From NCBI GenBank assembly GCA_932182025.1, contig CAKNXK010000004.1, positions 18,828 to 82,827 of the forward strand: DNA of 64,000 nucleotides. Reading direction: 5' to 3'. The notes under the pieces are model-generated. The model was not told where the DNA came from. It saw only the letters and a list, made by a program, of their open reading frames with translations, and searched no databases. A program made the position numbers and the translations under genes. The stretch comes from an uncultured Candidatus Melainabacteria bacterium. GTDB lineage: Bacteria > Cyanobacteriota > Vampirovibrionia > Gastranaerophilales > Gastranaerophilaceae. Below, piece after piece: positions 49,532 to 57,203 of the stretch. Numbering within the stretch: the stretch's first letter is position 1; the number at the start of each line of letters is the position of its first letter.

Positions 49532-49717
49532 TGCTACGCACGTAGATATTTGGACGGCTGGTTTAGTGAGATTACTAACTTGTTTTGTAAGCTGCAAACC
49601 CGCCTTCTGAACAGACTACAAGTATATTACATGTGAAGGGTTAACGCCCGTTAAAGCAGTAAGAAAGGAAAAAGCTCTAGACGATTGGCTTGTAGTAGCT
49701 AATTTATATAGGGCAGA
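49532..49717 (+). other. 186-nt structured spacer before rplR
   Basis: No ORF with start signals. It contains short inverted repeats (for example TTAACG / CGTTAA at about 49641-49655). In most bacteria L6 and L18 genes are nearly adjacent, so this spacer is unusual. Confidence 0.4.
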
Positions 49718-50098
49718 ATGGTGAAAAAAATGATTAAACAAGAAATTAGAAAACCAAAAGTTCAAAAAAGACACCAATCAATCAGAGTTAAGTTGTCTGG
49801 TACAACTGAATTCCCTAGATTGGCAGTTTATAGAAGTACAAAACACATCTACGCTCAACTTATTGATGATGAAAAACACGTAACAGTATGTTCAGCATCT
49901 TCTGTTGACAAAGACCTTAAAGAAAAACTAGCTCACGGTGGTAACATCGAAGCTGCTAAGGTTGTTGGTGAAGCTATCGCTAAGAAAGCATTGGCTAAAG
50001 GCGTTGAATGTGTTGTATTCGACAGAGGCGGTTTCTTATACCACGGTAGAGTTGCAGCTCTTGCAGATGCAGCGAGAGAAGCTGGCTTGATGTTCTAG
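49718..50098 (+). CDS. rplR: 50S ribosomal protein L18
   Basis: A 126-residue L18, the 5S rRNA-binding protein. Marks: RVKLSGTTEFPRLAVYRSTKHIYAQLIDD and GVECVVFDRGGFLYHGRVAALADAAREAGL. The ribosome-binding site is weak (AGGG); a second ATG at 49730 is also possible. Strong terminator follows, so S5, L30, L15 and SecY genes of the usual spc operon are not next. Confidence 0.96.
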   Translation: MVKKMIKQEIRKPKVQKRHQSIRVKLSGTTEFPRLAVYRSTKHIYAQLIDDEKHVTVCSASSVDKDLKEKLAHGGNIEAAKVVGEAIAKKALAKGVECVVFDRGGFLYHGRVAALADAAREAGLMF

Positions 50099-50114
50099 AA
50101 ACATTAAACTTTTT

Positions 50115-50150
50115 AAGGGCGGTTTGGGTTTATCCAAACCGCCCTTTTTT
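50115..50150 (+). terminator. Intrinsic terminator after rplR
   Basis: AAGGGCGGTTTGG / CCAAACCGCCCTT stem (50115-50146) and T-run. Confidence 0.93.
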
Positions 50151-50180
50151 AATATTTGTAAAGGCTGGAGGCGAAAATGC

Positions 50181-50347
50181 TTGCCTGAAAAACATGTTTA
50201 TAATACGATTATAATGGTTACACTAGCTCGATAGGTATAACCCTAGTTGGGATATAGACTAGTAGCGGAACATCCGACGAGTTCTATTTGCCCCGATGGA
50301 GCGGTTAGCCCGTAGTAAAACAAGTTAAAACAAAAGGAGACACAAAG
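50181..50347 (+). promoter_or_regulatory. Promoter and long leader of rpsB
   Basis: TTGCCT (50181-50186), 17 nt, TACGAT (50204-50209); a TATAAT at 50210-50215 is an alternative -10. The leader of about 130 nt has no ORF and carries short complementary pieces (CTAGCTCGATAGG, CTAGTTGGG, GACTAGTAGC). Probably a structured r-protein leader responding to S2 or S1; not matched to a named motif. Confidence 0.5.
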
Positions 50348-51109
50348 ATGTCAGTAGCATCACTTATTGAACTTTTAGAAGCAGGCGTTCACTTCGGACA
50401 CCAAACTCAACACTGGAACCCAAAAATGAAACAATACATTTATGGGGCTAGAAATGGTATCTATATTCTTGATTTGAGAAAAACAACTGAATTGTTAGAC
50501 GCTGCTTATGAAGCTGTTAGAGAATACGCTGCAAAAGGACGTAACGTTCTTTTCGTTGGTACTAAAAAACAAGCTGCAGAAGTTGTAGCTGAAGAAGCTA
50601 ACAGATCAGGCGCTTATTATATCAACAGAAGATGGTTAGGCGGTATGTTAACTAACTTTGAAACTATCAGAGGCAGAGTTAACAAATTAAGAGAACTTGA
50701 AGATTTTATCGCTTCAGGTCACGCTGAAAAATTACCTAAAAAAGAACAAGCTCAACTTAACAGACAGCTTGCTAAATTAAGCAAAACTTTAGGCGGTATT
50801 AAAGAAATGCGCGGTTTACCTGATATTATTTTCGTTGTAGACCAAGCTAAAGAAGATATCGCTATTGCTGAAGCTAACAAACTAAACATTCCTGTTATTT
50901 GTTTAGCTGATACAAATGCTAATCCGGACGGTATCAACTTCGTTATCCCTGGTAACGATGATGCTATCCGTTCAATCAAATTAATCACTTCAAAACTTGC
51001 TGATGCAGTTCTTGAAGGTAAACAACTTAAAGAAAACAACGCTAACGCTAAATCAAAAGTAGAAGCGGTTTCTGCTGCTGATGCCGGTGTTGAAGTTGCT
51101 TCTGTATAG
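50348..51109 (+). CDS. rpsB: 30S ribosomal protein S2
   Basis: A 253-residue S2: LLEAGVHFGHQTQHWNPKMKQYIYGARNGIYILDLRKT, FVGTKKQAAEVV, RWLGGMLTNFETI, LPDIIFVVDQAKE and PVICLADTNANPDGINFVIPGNDDAIRSI. Standard pairing with tsf downstream. AAAAGGAGA before the ATG. The last 25 residues are a variable tail. Confidence 0.98.
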   Translation: MSVASLIELLEAGVHFGHQTQHWNPKMKQYIYGARNGIYILDLRKTTELLDAAYEAVREYAAKGRNVLFVGTKKQAAEVVAEEANRSGAYYINRRWLGGMLTNFETIRGRVNKLRELEDFIASGHAEKLPKKEQAQLNRQLAKLSKTLGGIKEMRGLPDIIFVVDQAKEDIAIAEANKLNIPVICLADTNANPDGINFVIPGNDDAIRSIKLITSKLADAVLEGKQLKENNANAKSKVEAVSAADAGVEVASV

Positions 51110-51122
51110 GAAAAATTAAGGT

Positions 51123-51149
51123 ACAAGGGGCAAGTTAGCCCCTTGTTTT
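51123..51149 (+). terminator. Hairpin terminator/attenuator between rpsB and tsf
   Basis: ACAAGGGGC / GCCCCTTGT stem (51123-51146) with a short T-run, 13 bp after rpsB. Since tsf has no clear promoter of its own, partial read-through is likely. Confidence 0.7.
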
Positions 51150-51169
51150 AAATAAGGAGATTAATAATT

Positions 51170-52033
51170 ATGAATATTACAGCTACAATGGTAAAAGAAC
51201 TTCGTGATAAAACCGGCGCTGGTATGATGGATGCTAAAAAAGCTTTAGTTGAAGTTGATGGCGATATGGAAAAAGCTATGGAAGTTCTTCGTCAAAAAGG
51301 TATTGCTTCTGCTGATAAGAAAATGGGCAGAATCGCTGCTGAAGGTAGAATTGGTTCTTTCGTTTCTGATACCTGCGGTGCTATGATTGAAGTTAACTGT
51401 GAAACTGACTTCGTTGCTAAAAACGAAGAATTCATCGAATTAACTAACAATCTTGCTCAATTTGTTGCAGAATCAAATCCAGCAAACGTTGAAGCTCTTC
51501 TTGCTGCTACTTGCCCTAAATGTGGTAAAACAATTGAAGAAGTTCTTAAAGAAAAAATCGCTTCAATCGGTGAAAAAATTACTGTTAGAAGATTTGTTAG
51601 ATATGAAGGCAATGCTGCTACTTATATCCACAATGGTAAAATCGGTGTTCTTCTTGAAACAGATGCTAAAGATGAAGCTCTTGCAAAAGATGTTTGCTTA
51701 CACATCGCTTCTTCTGCTCCTGAATTTGTTTCAAGAAAAGATATTCCTGCTTCTGTAATTGAAGAAGAAACAAGAATCGAAATGGGTAAAGAAGATCTTG
51801 CTAACAAACCTGAACAAATCAGAGCTAAAATTGTTGAAGGACGTGTTAACAAATTAATGGCTCAAAAATGTTTAGTTGAACAACCATTCGTTAAGAACCC
51901 TGACCAAACAATCGAACAACTTATCTCAGGCAAATTTGCAATCGTAAGATTTGATAGATATGTTCTTGGTGAAGGGCTTGAAAAGAAAAACGAAAACTTT
52001 GCTGATGAAGTAATGAGCCAGTTAGGTAAGTAG
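51170..52033 (+). CDS. tsf: Elongation factor Ts
   Basis: A 287-residue guanine-nucleotide exchange factor for EF-Tu. The N-terminal UBA-like VKELRDKTGAGMMDAKKALVEVDGDMEKAMEVLRQKGI and the core EGRIGSFVSDTCGAMIEVNCETDFVAKNEEF (TDF motif that contacts EF-Tu) are clear. A CPKCGKT pair near residue 121 is an extra insertion. Overall normal length and order (rpsB-tsf). Confidence 0.97.
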   Translation: MNITATMVKELRDKTGAGMMDAKKALVEVDGDMEKAMEVLRQKGIASADKKMGRIAAEGRIGSFVSDTCGAMIEVNCETDFVAKNEEFIELTNNLAQFVAESNPANVEALLAATCPKCGKTIEEVLKEKIASIGEKITVRRFVRYEGNAATYIHNGKIGVLLETDAKDEALAKDVCLHIASSAPEFVSRKDIPASVIEEETRIEMGKEDLANKPEQIRAKIVEGRVNKLMAQKCLVEQPFVKNPDQTIEQLISGKFAIVRFDRYVLGEGLEKKNENFADEVMSQLGK

Positions 52034-52050
52034 TTTCTTAAAAAAGAAAT

Positions 52051-52079
52051 AAAAAAGCGGGGGATAATCCCGCTTTTTT
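52051..52079 (+). terminator. Intrinsic terminator of tsf
   Basis: AAAAAAGCGGG / CCCGCTTTTTT stem with a 7-nt loop, 17 bp after tsf. Confidence 0.92.
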
Positions 52080-52080
52080 A

Positions 52081-52089
52081 TGTTAAAAT
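52081..52089 (+). promoter_or_regulatory. Extended -10 promoter of rnpB (TGTTAAAAT)
   Basis: TG-T-TAAAAT; the predicted start at about 52096 matches the 5' end of RNase P RNA inferred from its closing helix. Confidence 0.6.
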
Positions 52090-52095
52090 ATATTC

Positions 52096-52492
52096 AAATA
52101 AAGCAGCTGGATAATCGCGCCCTACGGGGTGAGGAAAGTCCGTGCATCCAAGGACAGACCGCCGGAGAAACTCCGGGCAGCGTGAGCTGGCGGATAGGAC
52201 CACAGAAACAATACTGCTAACCGCCTTTATGGTAGGAGCGATGGTGCAACGGTGAGTTAAGAGCTTCACCAGCGATACCGGAAGGTATCGGCTAGGCAAC
52301 CCCCGGTCGGATGCAAGATTGAATTGAGCGCTTGAGGTGTCCGCCGATGCTCAGAAAAATCGCTAGAGACTAAGAGCAATCTTAGTACCAGATAGATGAT
52401 TATTAAAAGTAATTCACTTTTCACTTATAGCTTTTCTATAATTTGGGAAGTCGGGTGAAAAAAACAGAACACGGCTTATGGGCTGCTTTATT
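52096..52492 (+). ncRNA. rnpB: RNase P RNA, bacterial class A
   Basis: About 397 nt. The closing helix P1 is AATAAAGCAGC (52097-52107) with GCTGCTTTATT (52482-52492). Conserved universal segments are present: GAGGAAAGTCC (52131-52141), CACAGAAA with AACCGCC, GGCTAGGCAACCCC, and near the 3' end ACAGAACACGGCTTATGGG. It is the catalytic RNA that matures tRNA 5' ends. T-rich 3' end serves as terminator, abutting the convergent lpxK gene. Confidence 0.95.
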
Positions 52493-52495
52493 TTT

Positions 52496-53509
52496 TTAAA
52501 GTTTATTGATATCAAGAACTGTTTTTAATTTAAGCGCGTAGATATTGGATTTGCCAAGAAGAGCAAGTTTTACTGCATCTTTTTCTGTGGTGACAATATT
52601 ACCTTCAATATTTTCAACATCTGTTAATGTATATTGATGATGATCGTCAAATGTTATTTTTTCTTTGATTTTGTAATCAGGTTCTAAGAACTTATAGAAC
52701 TGTTCCGGCTGACCGATTGCAGAGAGTGCGGTTATTTCAGAACCTTTTTCAAGATGTTCGCCTGAGATAATATTATATGCATAGTCAGGCTCAATTTTAC
52801 ATACAAGGGTTTCAACTCCTTGTTTCTTTTGCATAATTCTAGCAAGTTTTTCTGCTTTTGTGTGCTCTGTGTTTTTACTTACAATAATAAGTTTATCAAC
52901 TCTTTTGAATCCTTCAATTCCTTCTCTTAAAGGTCCTGCAGGAAGCAGATTTTCGTTACCAAACATTTTTTCAGAATCAACAAGAACAAGGTTTAAATCA
53001 CGATAGAGTTTTCTATGTTGAAATCCGTCATCAAGAATGATTTTTGTTACGCCAAGTTCTTTTATAGCGTGTTCACAGGCTTTAACTCTGTTTGAACAGG
53101 TTAAAACTGCGCACATATTAAGATTAACAGCAAGCCAGTAAGGCTCGTCACCTGCCATATCTGCTTTGTGATAAAGGTTAATTCCATCTGAGATTATGTT
53201 TACTTTTTTGTTGTCTAGTTTTCCGCCGTAGCCTCGAGAAACAATTGCAACTTTTTCGCCTTTATCAACAAAGTATCTTGCAAGTTCTGCTACAACAGGA
53301 GTTTTGCCGACTCCGCCTGTTGTGAAATTGCCGACAGAAATTACATAAGCATCTACTTTTTTTGCTTTTAGAATTCCTTTATCGTATAAAAAATTCTTTG
53401 CACTGCTTCCAATTCCATAAAAGACAGAGCAAAATTTTAGCAGATTAAAAATAAAGCCTTTGGCATCTTTATTATAATGGATGCGGGTAATTTCTGTTTT
53501 TAGGTTCAT
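52496..53509 (-). CDS. lpxK: Tetraacyldisaccharide 4'-kinase
   Basis: A 337-residue kinase that phosphorylates the lipid A precursor at the 4' position. P-loop VGNFTTGGVGKTPVVAELA, then VSRGYGGK, DEPYWLA and DDGFQHRKLYRDLNLVLVD (the DDGFQH metal motif). It starts 1 bp after kdsB ends and so shares a transcript. Slightly shorter N-terminus than E. coli but otherwise complete. Confidence 0.94.
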   Translation of the reverse strand: MNLKTEITRIHYNKDAKGFIFNLLKFCSVFYGIGSSAKNFLYDKGILKAKKVDAYVISVGNFTTGGVGKTPVVAELARYFVDKGEKVAIVSRGYGGKLDNKKVNIISDGINLYHKADMAGDEPYWLAVNLNMCAVLTCSNRVKACEHAIKELGVTKIILDDGFQHRKLYRDLNLVLVDSEKMFGNENLLPAGPLREGIEGFKRVDKLIIVSKNTEHTKAEKLARIMQKKQGVETLVCKIEPDYAYNIISGEHLEKGSEITALSAIGQPEQFYKFLEPDYKIKEKITFDDHHQYTLTDVENIEGNIVTTEKDAVKLALLGKSNIYALKLKTVLDINKL

Positions 53510-54244
53510 TTACCCTTCCACCATTTTTTTGAATTTCTCAAAATCTTCTTGTGTATCAATTCCTACAGGAACATTTTCAACAATAGCAACTTTGATTTTC
53601 ATTCCGTTTTGTAATGCCCTTAATTGTTCAAGGCTTTCTGCCATCTCATAAGGCGCTTGGCTTAATTCTGTCATTTTGAATAAAGCTTCCGCTTTATATC
53701 CGTAAATTCCTAAATGCCCGTAGAATTTTGATTTGCCTATATTACGTTCAAAAGGAATTTTTGAGCGAGAAAAATACATTGCGTAGTTATTAAAATCAAA
53801 TACGCATTTTACAAGATTAGGATTATTTACTTCATCCTCATCTTTAATTTCTCTTACAAGAGTTGATATATCAGCTTTTTCATCAAATTTTACGCCTTTT
53901 ATCACAAGTTCAATATTAGCTTGTTCTATAAGCGGTTCATCACCTTGAAGATTAATAATATATCCAATTTCAGGGTGTTTACGTGCAACTTCCGCAATTC
54001 TATCGCTTCCGCTTTTGTGTTCAGTTGATGTCATCTCAACTTCTGCGCCAAATTTTTTGCACGCATTAAAAATTCTTTCATCGTCTGTAGCAATGATTAC
54101 TCTATCAACAAGCGGAGTTTGTTTTGCTTTCTCCCAAACCCATTGTATAATCGGTTTTCCACAAGCTTCTAATAATGGTTTTCCTTCTAATCTTGAAGAA
54201 CCGTAGCGTGCCGGAATTATAATTGCCGTTTGTTTATTATCCAT
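53510..54244 (-). CDS. kdsB: 3-deoxy-manno-octulosonate cytidylyltransferase
   Basis: A 244-residue enzyme that activates KDO as CMP-KDO for LPS. IPARYGSSRLEGKPL at the N-terminus, VIIATDDERI, EVEMTSTEHKSGSDRIAEV, NLQGDEPLI and GHLGIYGYKAEAL are all family motifs. Operon with the methyltransferase upstream (10 bp) and lpxK downstream (0 bp). Confidence 0.96.
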   Translation of the reverse strand: MDNKQTAIIIPARYGSSRLEGKPLLEACGKPIIQWVWEKAKQTPLVDRVIIATDDERIFNACKKFGAEVEMTSTEHKSGSDRIAEVARKHPEIGYIINLQGDEPLIEQANIELVIKGVKFDEKADISTLVREIKDEDEVNNPNLVKCVFDFNNYAMYFSRSKIPFERNIGKSKFYGHLGIYGYKAEALFKMTELSQAPYEMAESLEQLRALQNGMKIKVAIVENVPVGIDTQEDFEKFKKMVEG

Positions 54245-54254
54245 TTAATTTCCC

Positions 54255-55121
54255 CTATTTAGTTGCGTTAATAAATACTGCATTTGATTTTAGACTTATT
54301 TCTCTGTTTGTTAAATAATTCTGTACATCAGACATGTATTTGTCAACAGTTACTTCGTCAAAATACTTAAGATAACGTTCTTTTGTAGACGCTTGTCCCG
54401 GTGATGGAGGGTTGTTGAACCATTGTTCTACCATTCCGTCTTGGACAATATAGTTCGAGCGTACTTCTTGAACCTTAACTTCAGGGATAGAAAAACCTGC
54501 AATTTCGAGGTTTGTTTTTATTGTATCTTGGTCAAAGTTGCAAAGAGAATCAAGCGGATTTTCCATTAGTTCGTTTTCTATGCGTTTAAAGTCTTCATAT
54601 TTTTCAATATACATTGGGTCTGTAATTTCCCAGTATCTTGTATTTGAACGAATAACGGGTTCGAATGCACAGAATTTACCGCCCGGTTTAAGTATTCTAT
54701 AGACTTCGTTTATAGCAAGTTGTTTATTAACAATATGTACTAAAACAGAGCGCATAAGTGCTTTATGTACTGTGCTTTCAGGAAGTGCAATATGTTCGCA
54801 AGGTGAAAGCAGCATTTCATAACCGCCTCGGACGCCGGATTCATCTAAGATTCTTTTACAGTCATCAAGGCAGTCTTGAAATTTGTCTGAAAAAATGATT
54901 TTGCCTTTGCAATCTTGCATTTCAAGAGCTTTAAAAGCAAGAAGACCTGTTCCGGTTCCAATGTCAATAACCGTTTCATATGGTTTAATTTCTGCATACA
55001 CAAGAACAACATCTCTAACAGCTTCAAGCCATTTTGTTGTTTGTTCAATCATTTCCGGTGTTTGACCGGCAAATCTGTTTTGTTTCAACCATTGTGTCCA
55101 GTTTTTACATATGTTATCCAT
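54255..55121 (-). CDS. SAM-dependent class I methyltransferase
   Basis: A 288-residue methyltransferase. Motif I is TVIDIGTGTGLLAFKALE; IIFSDKFQDCLDDCKRIL and the YRILKPGGKFCAFEPVIR post-motif follow. A UbiE/Methyltransf_11-like core with a C-terminal extension (TIKTNLEIAGFSIPEVKV). Substrate unknown; located in an envelope operon (dehydrogenase-methyltransferase-kdsB-lpxK), so an envelope glycan or lipid is possible. Confidence 0.82.
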   Translation of the reverse strand: MDNICKNWTQWLKQNRFAGQTPEMIEQTTKWLEAVRDVVLVYAEIKPYETVIDIGTGTGLLAFKALEMQDCKGKIIFSDKFQDCLDDCKRILDESGVRGGYEMLLSPCEHIALPESTVHKALMRSVLVHIVNKQLAINEVYRILKPGGKFCAFEPVIRSNTRYWEITDPMYIEKYEDFKRIENELMENPLDSLCNFDQDTIKTNLEIAGFSIPEVKVQEVRSNYIVQDGMVEQWFNNPPSPGQASTKERYLKYFDEVTVDKYMSDVQNYLTNREISLKSNAVFINATK

Positions 55122-55147
55122 AGAGTCTCCTTTACTTGAAGATTATA

Positions 55148-56113
55148 CTATATTTTTATCAAAATTTTAAGGCTTTCTTTTGCCTTATTTGCTTCAAAAG
55201 CTTCCAGGGCATCATCAATTGAATAAGTTTTTGTAATAAACGGTGTAAAGTCTATTCTATTATTTTTTAGTAGTCTTAATGCAGGTGGGAACTGACCGCA
55301 GCGAGAACCCAGAACTGTGATTTCATCAATAACAATCGGAGCAAGATTAAGTTCTTTGCCTGAAGCAACTGTGCTTTTTAGAACAAGAACCCCGCGAGGT
55401 TTTGTTAATGCCATAGAGGTTTCAAAACCTGATGCTGAGCCTGTTGCTTCAACAACGATATCGTATTTTTTCTCTATTTTAAATTCATTAAGCAGTTTTG
55501 TTTTAACCCCTTGAGCTTTAGCAATATCAAGTTTGTTTTGGTGTTTGCCGACCAAAAGAACATCAAGGTTATGAGCATTGAGAGTTAGTGCTGTTGTTAA
55601 TCCTAGTTTGCCGTCTCCTAAAACAACTATCTTAGACATTGGTTCAATATGCAGTTGTTCAAGGATTTCGCAAGCAGCAGCAAGTGGTTCAACAAAAACT
55701 GCCTGTTCATCTGTTACGTTTTCAGGAACTTCAAAAAGAATGTTTGTAGGAACAGTTATGTATTCAGCCATACAGCCGTCTTTTTTCCAGATGCCTATGG
55801 TATGTCTGTTAGGGCAGTGGCGGTAATTCTTTTTCGCACACCATTCGCAGTTAGGATCTTCGCAGCCGTAGCTTATTTCTGCAACAACGCGTTTGCCTAC
55901 AAGTGACTTGTCATCTCCGTTCACTTCTTCTACAACACCAACAAATTCGTGACCTAGAACGCCGACATATCCCATATATCCTTTTGTGATTTCGTAATCA
56001 GTATTACAGATACCAGCTAAAGTTACGCGGATAAGCGCTTCGCCTTTTTGCGGCGCAGGTTTTGGGTAATTATTATCTAATTTTAACTCTTTATCAAAAA
56101 CAATTGCTTTCAT
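55148..56113 (-). CDS. Zinc-dependent medium-chain dehydrogenase
   Basis: A 321-residue MDR enzyme. Catalytic zinc site: AGICNTDYEI and LGHEFVGVVEE; structural zinc cysteines: CEDPNCEWCAKKNYRHCPN; Rossmann loop IVVLGDGKLGLTTALTL. It resembles threonine/sorbitol dehydrogenase-type enzymes acting on an alcohol with NAD(P). First gene of the run toward lpxK. Substrate unknown. Confidence 0.85.
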   Translation of the reverse strand: MKAIVFDKELKLDNNYPKPAPQKGEALIRVTLAGICNTDYEITKGYMGYVGVLGHEFVGVVEEVNGDDKSLVGKRVVAEISYGCEDPNCEWCAKKNYRHCPNRHTIGIWKKDGCMAEYITVPTNILFEVPENVTDEQAVFVEPLAAACEILEQLHIEPMSKIVVLGDGKLGLTTALTLNAHNLDVLLVGKHQNKLDIAKAQGVKTKLLNEFKIEKKYDIVVEATGSASGFETSMALTKPRGVLVLKSTVASGKELNLAPIVIDEITVLGSRCGQFPPALRLLKNNRIDFTPFITKTYSIDDALEAFEANKAKESLKILIKI

Positions 56114-56373
56114 TTTACTCCCTCGCTTCCAGTAATAATTTTATCGCAAAAATATTATGGGTAGTATATCTTGGGTTAAGATGTAAAAAAGTTGTTACAA
56201 AGTGGAAGCGTTTAAGAAAAAATGTTATTATAACCTTGTACTTGATTTCAAAACAAAGTTTACCCACTTAGCTGCGTAGGAGAAATCACCCCAAAAAGTA
56301 TGAGGGAGTCATATTGCTTATTACTTGTATACTTACAGGTTTAATAAGTATGCAAATTTAAGCTGGAGGTCTT
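56114..56373 (+). other. 260-bp spacer at the left edge of the phage-like region
   Basis: No solid gene. It holds GATTTC (about 56248) and GAAATC (about 56282) that could pair around TTACCCACTTAGCTGCG, and a stem TTGC-TTATTA / TAATAA-GCAA (56314-56355) just before the ribosome-binding site of the next gene. A 14-codon frame starts at about 56300. Likely promoter and leader of the phage-like genes. Confidence 0.35.
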
Positions 56374-56748
56374 ATGCGTCATTGCTGTCAGTTTAAAGCT
56401 GATGATATTTATTATTTAAAAGAAACAAATCTTTATGTTTCAAGAAAGCTTTCTATAGGATTTTGTCCTATTTGTCACAAACCTGTTGCAGAGCTTGCTG
56501 AAATTCGTTTTGACGGCGGAATTATACGTGATTATAAAATAGGAATTCAAGCCAATGATTTGGCTATGAAATATAAAGATGAAATATTATATTCAATGAA
56601 ACAGTGCAATTATCAACGTTTTAAGTCTAAACCGTTTGGCTGGAAGTATGGTTTAAATAAGTCTGTAAAAATTCAGGGGCAAGAAAGGGTGAAGCAGTAT
56701 GCCTGTGATTTTTATGGAAACAAAGAATTAATAAAAATAACAAATTAA
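56374..56748 (+). CDS. Zinc-ribbon protein of phage-like region, function unknown
   Basis: A 124-residue basic protein. Cysteines: MRHCCQF at the start, FCPICHKPV (zinc-ribbon half) near residue 31-37, then CNY and YACDFYGN. The C-terminus is rich in Lys and aromatic residues (KSKPFGWKYGLNKSVKIQGQERVK), suggesting nucleic-acid binding. GGAGGT precedes the ATG. No family named; the placement before a portal gene suggests phage origin. Confidence 0.55.
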   Translation: MRHCCQFKADDIYYLKETNLYVSRKLSIGFCPICHKPVAELAEIRFDGGIIRDYKIGIQANDLAMKYKDEILYSMKQCNYQRFKSKPFGWKYGLNKSVKIQGQERVKQYACDFYGNKELIKITN

Positions 56749-56771
56749 AAATCTCTATTTCATCTATTTTA

Positions 56772-56845
56772 AGGGGCGCTTTTATGTTTCACCTTTCTCT
56801 CTGGGATATTTTACCCAACCTACTCCTTGGCGCCCTATTTTTTTT
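56772..56845 (+). other. Structured spacer with GC-rich outer stem and T-run
   Basis: GGGCGC (56774-56779) can pair with GCGCCC (56830-56835), followed by TATTTTTTTT; an inner GGG/CCC hairpin (about 56803-56815) lies inside. It covers the 26-residue ORF at 56784, so folding could hide or terminate it. Confidence 0.45.
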
Positions 56846-56864
56846 AAAGGAAATTTTATGGTAA
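56784..56864 (+). CDS. 26-residue hydrophobic peptide coupled to the next gene
   Basis: ATG at 56784 with AAGGGG 7 nt upstream. The peptide MFHLSLWDILPNLLLGALFF plus KEILW would form one membrane helix. Its last codons overlap the start of the next gene (ATGGTAA: that ATG, then this stop), a typical coupled arrangement. Could be a leader peptide, a phage membrane peptide, or chance; start signals favour translation. Confidence 0.4.
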   Translation: MFHLSLWDILPNLLLGALFFLKEILW

Positions 56865-57151
56865 AAAAACTAAATAAACATGATGTTAATAAAAAGCATA
56901 TTGAATTTTATGACAAAGTTTTTAATATTTTGGGATTTATTCTTGAAGAATACTCTCGAGAACTTACAAGGGCTGATATAGAATTCTTAGAAATGTCGAA
57001 AAATTCTATTGCGGTTTTGGATTTTTTAATCTCTTCTGTTACCAAAGTTCAAAAAGGTCAGCGTTTAGCACTGGGATTGGATGATAAGGAGTTTGAAGAT
57101 ACTTCTCCTAAGATAAATATTATTGAAGGTATAAATGAAAGTAAAATTTAG
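56858..57151 (+). CDS. Small protein of phage-like region (possible small-terminase-like)
   Basis: A 97-residue helical protein (VFNILGFILEEYSRELTRADIEFLEMSKNSIAVLDFLISSVTKVQKGQRLALGLDD). The helix ending in KVQKGQRLALGLDD followed by a short acidic PKINIIEGI tail resembles the C-terminal part of some phage packaging or scaffold proteins. That is a weak resemblance. AAAGGAAA precedes the ATG. Confidence 0.45.
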   Translation: MVKKLNKHDVNKKHIEFYDKVFNILGFILEEYSRELTRADIEFLEMSKNSIAVLDFLISSVTKVQKGQRLALGLDDKEFEDTSPKINIIEGINESKI

Positions 57152-57203
57152 TTGAAAAAATATTTATATAATGTTATCCTTAATATATTAAAAAGGAGAA
57201 TGT

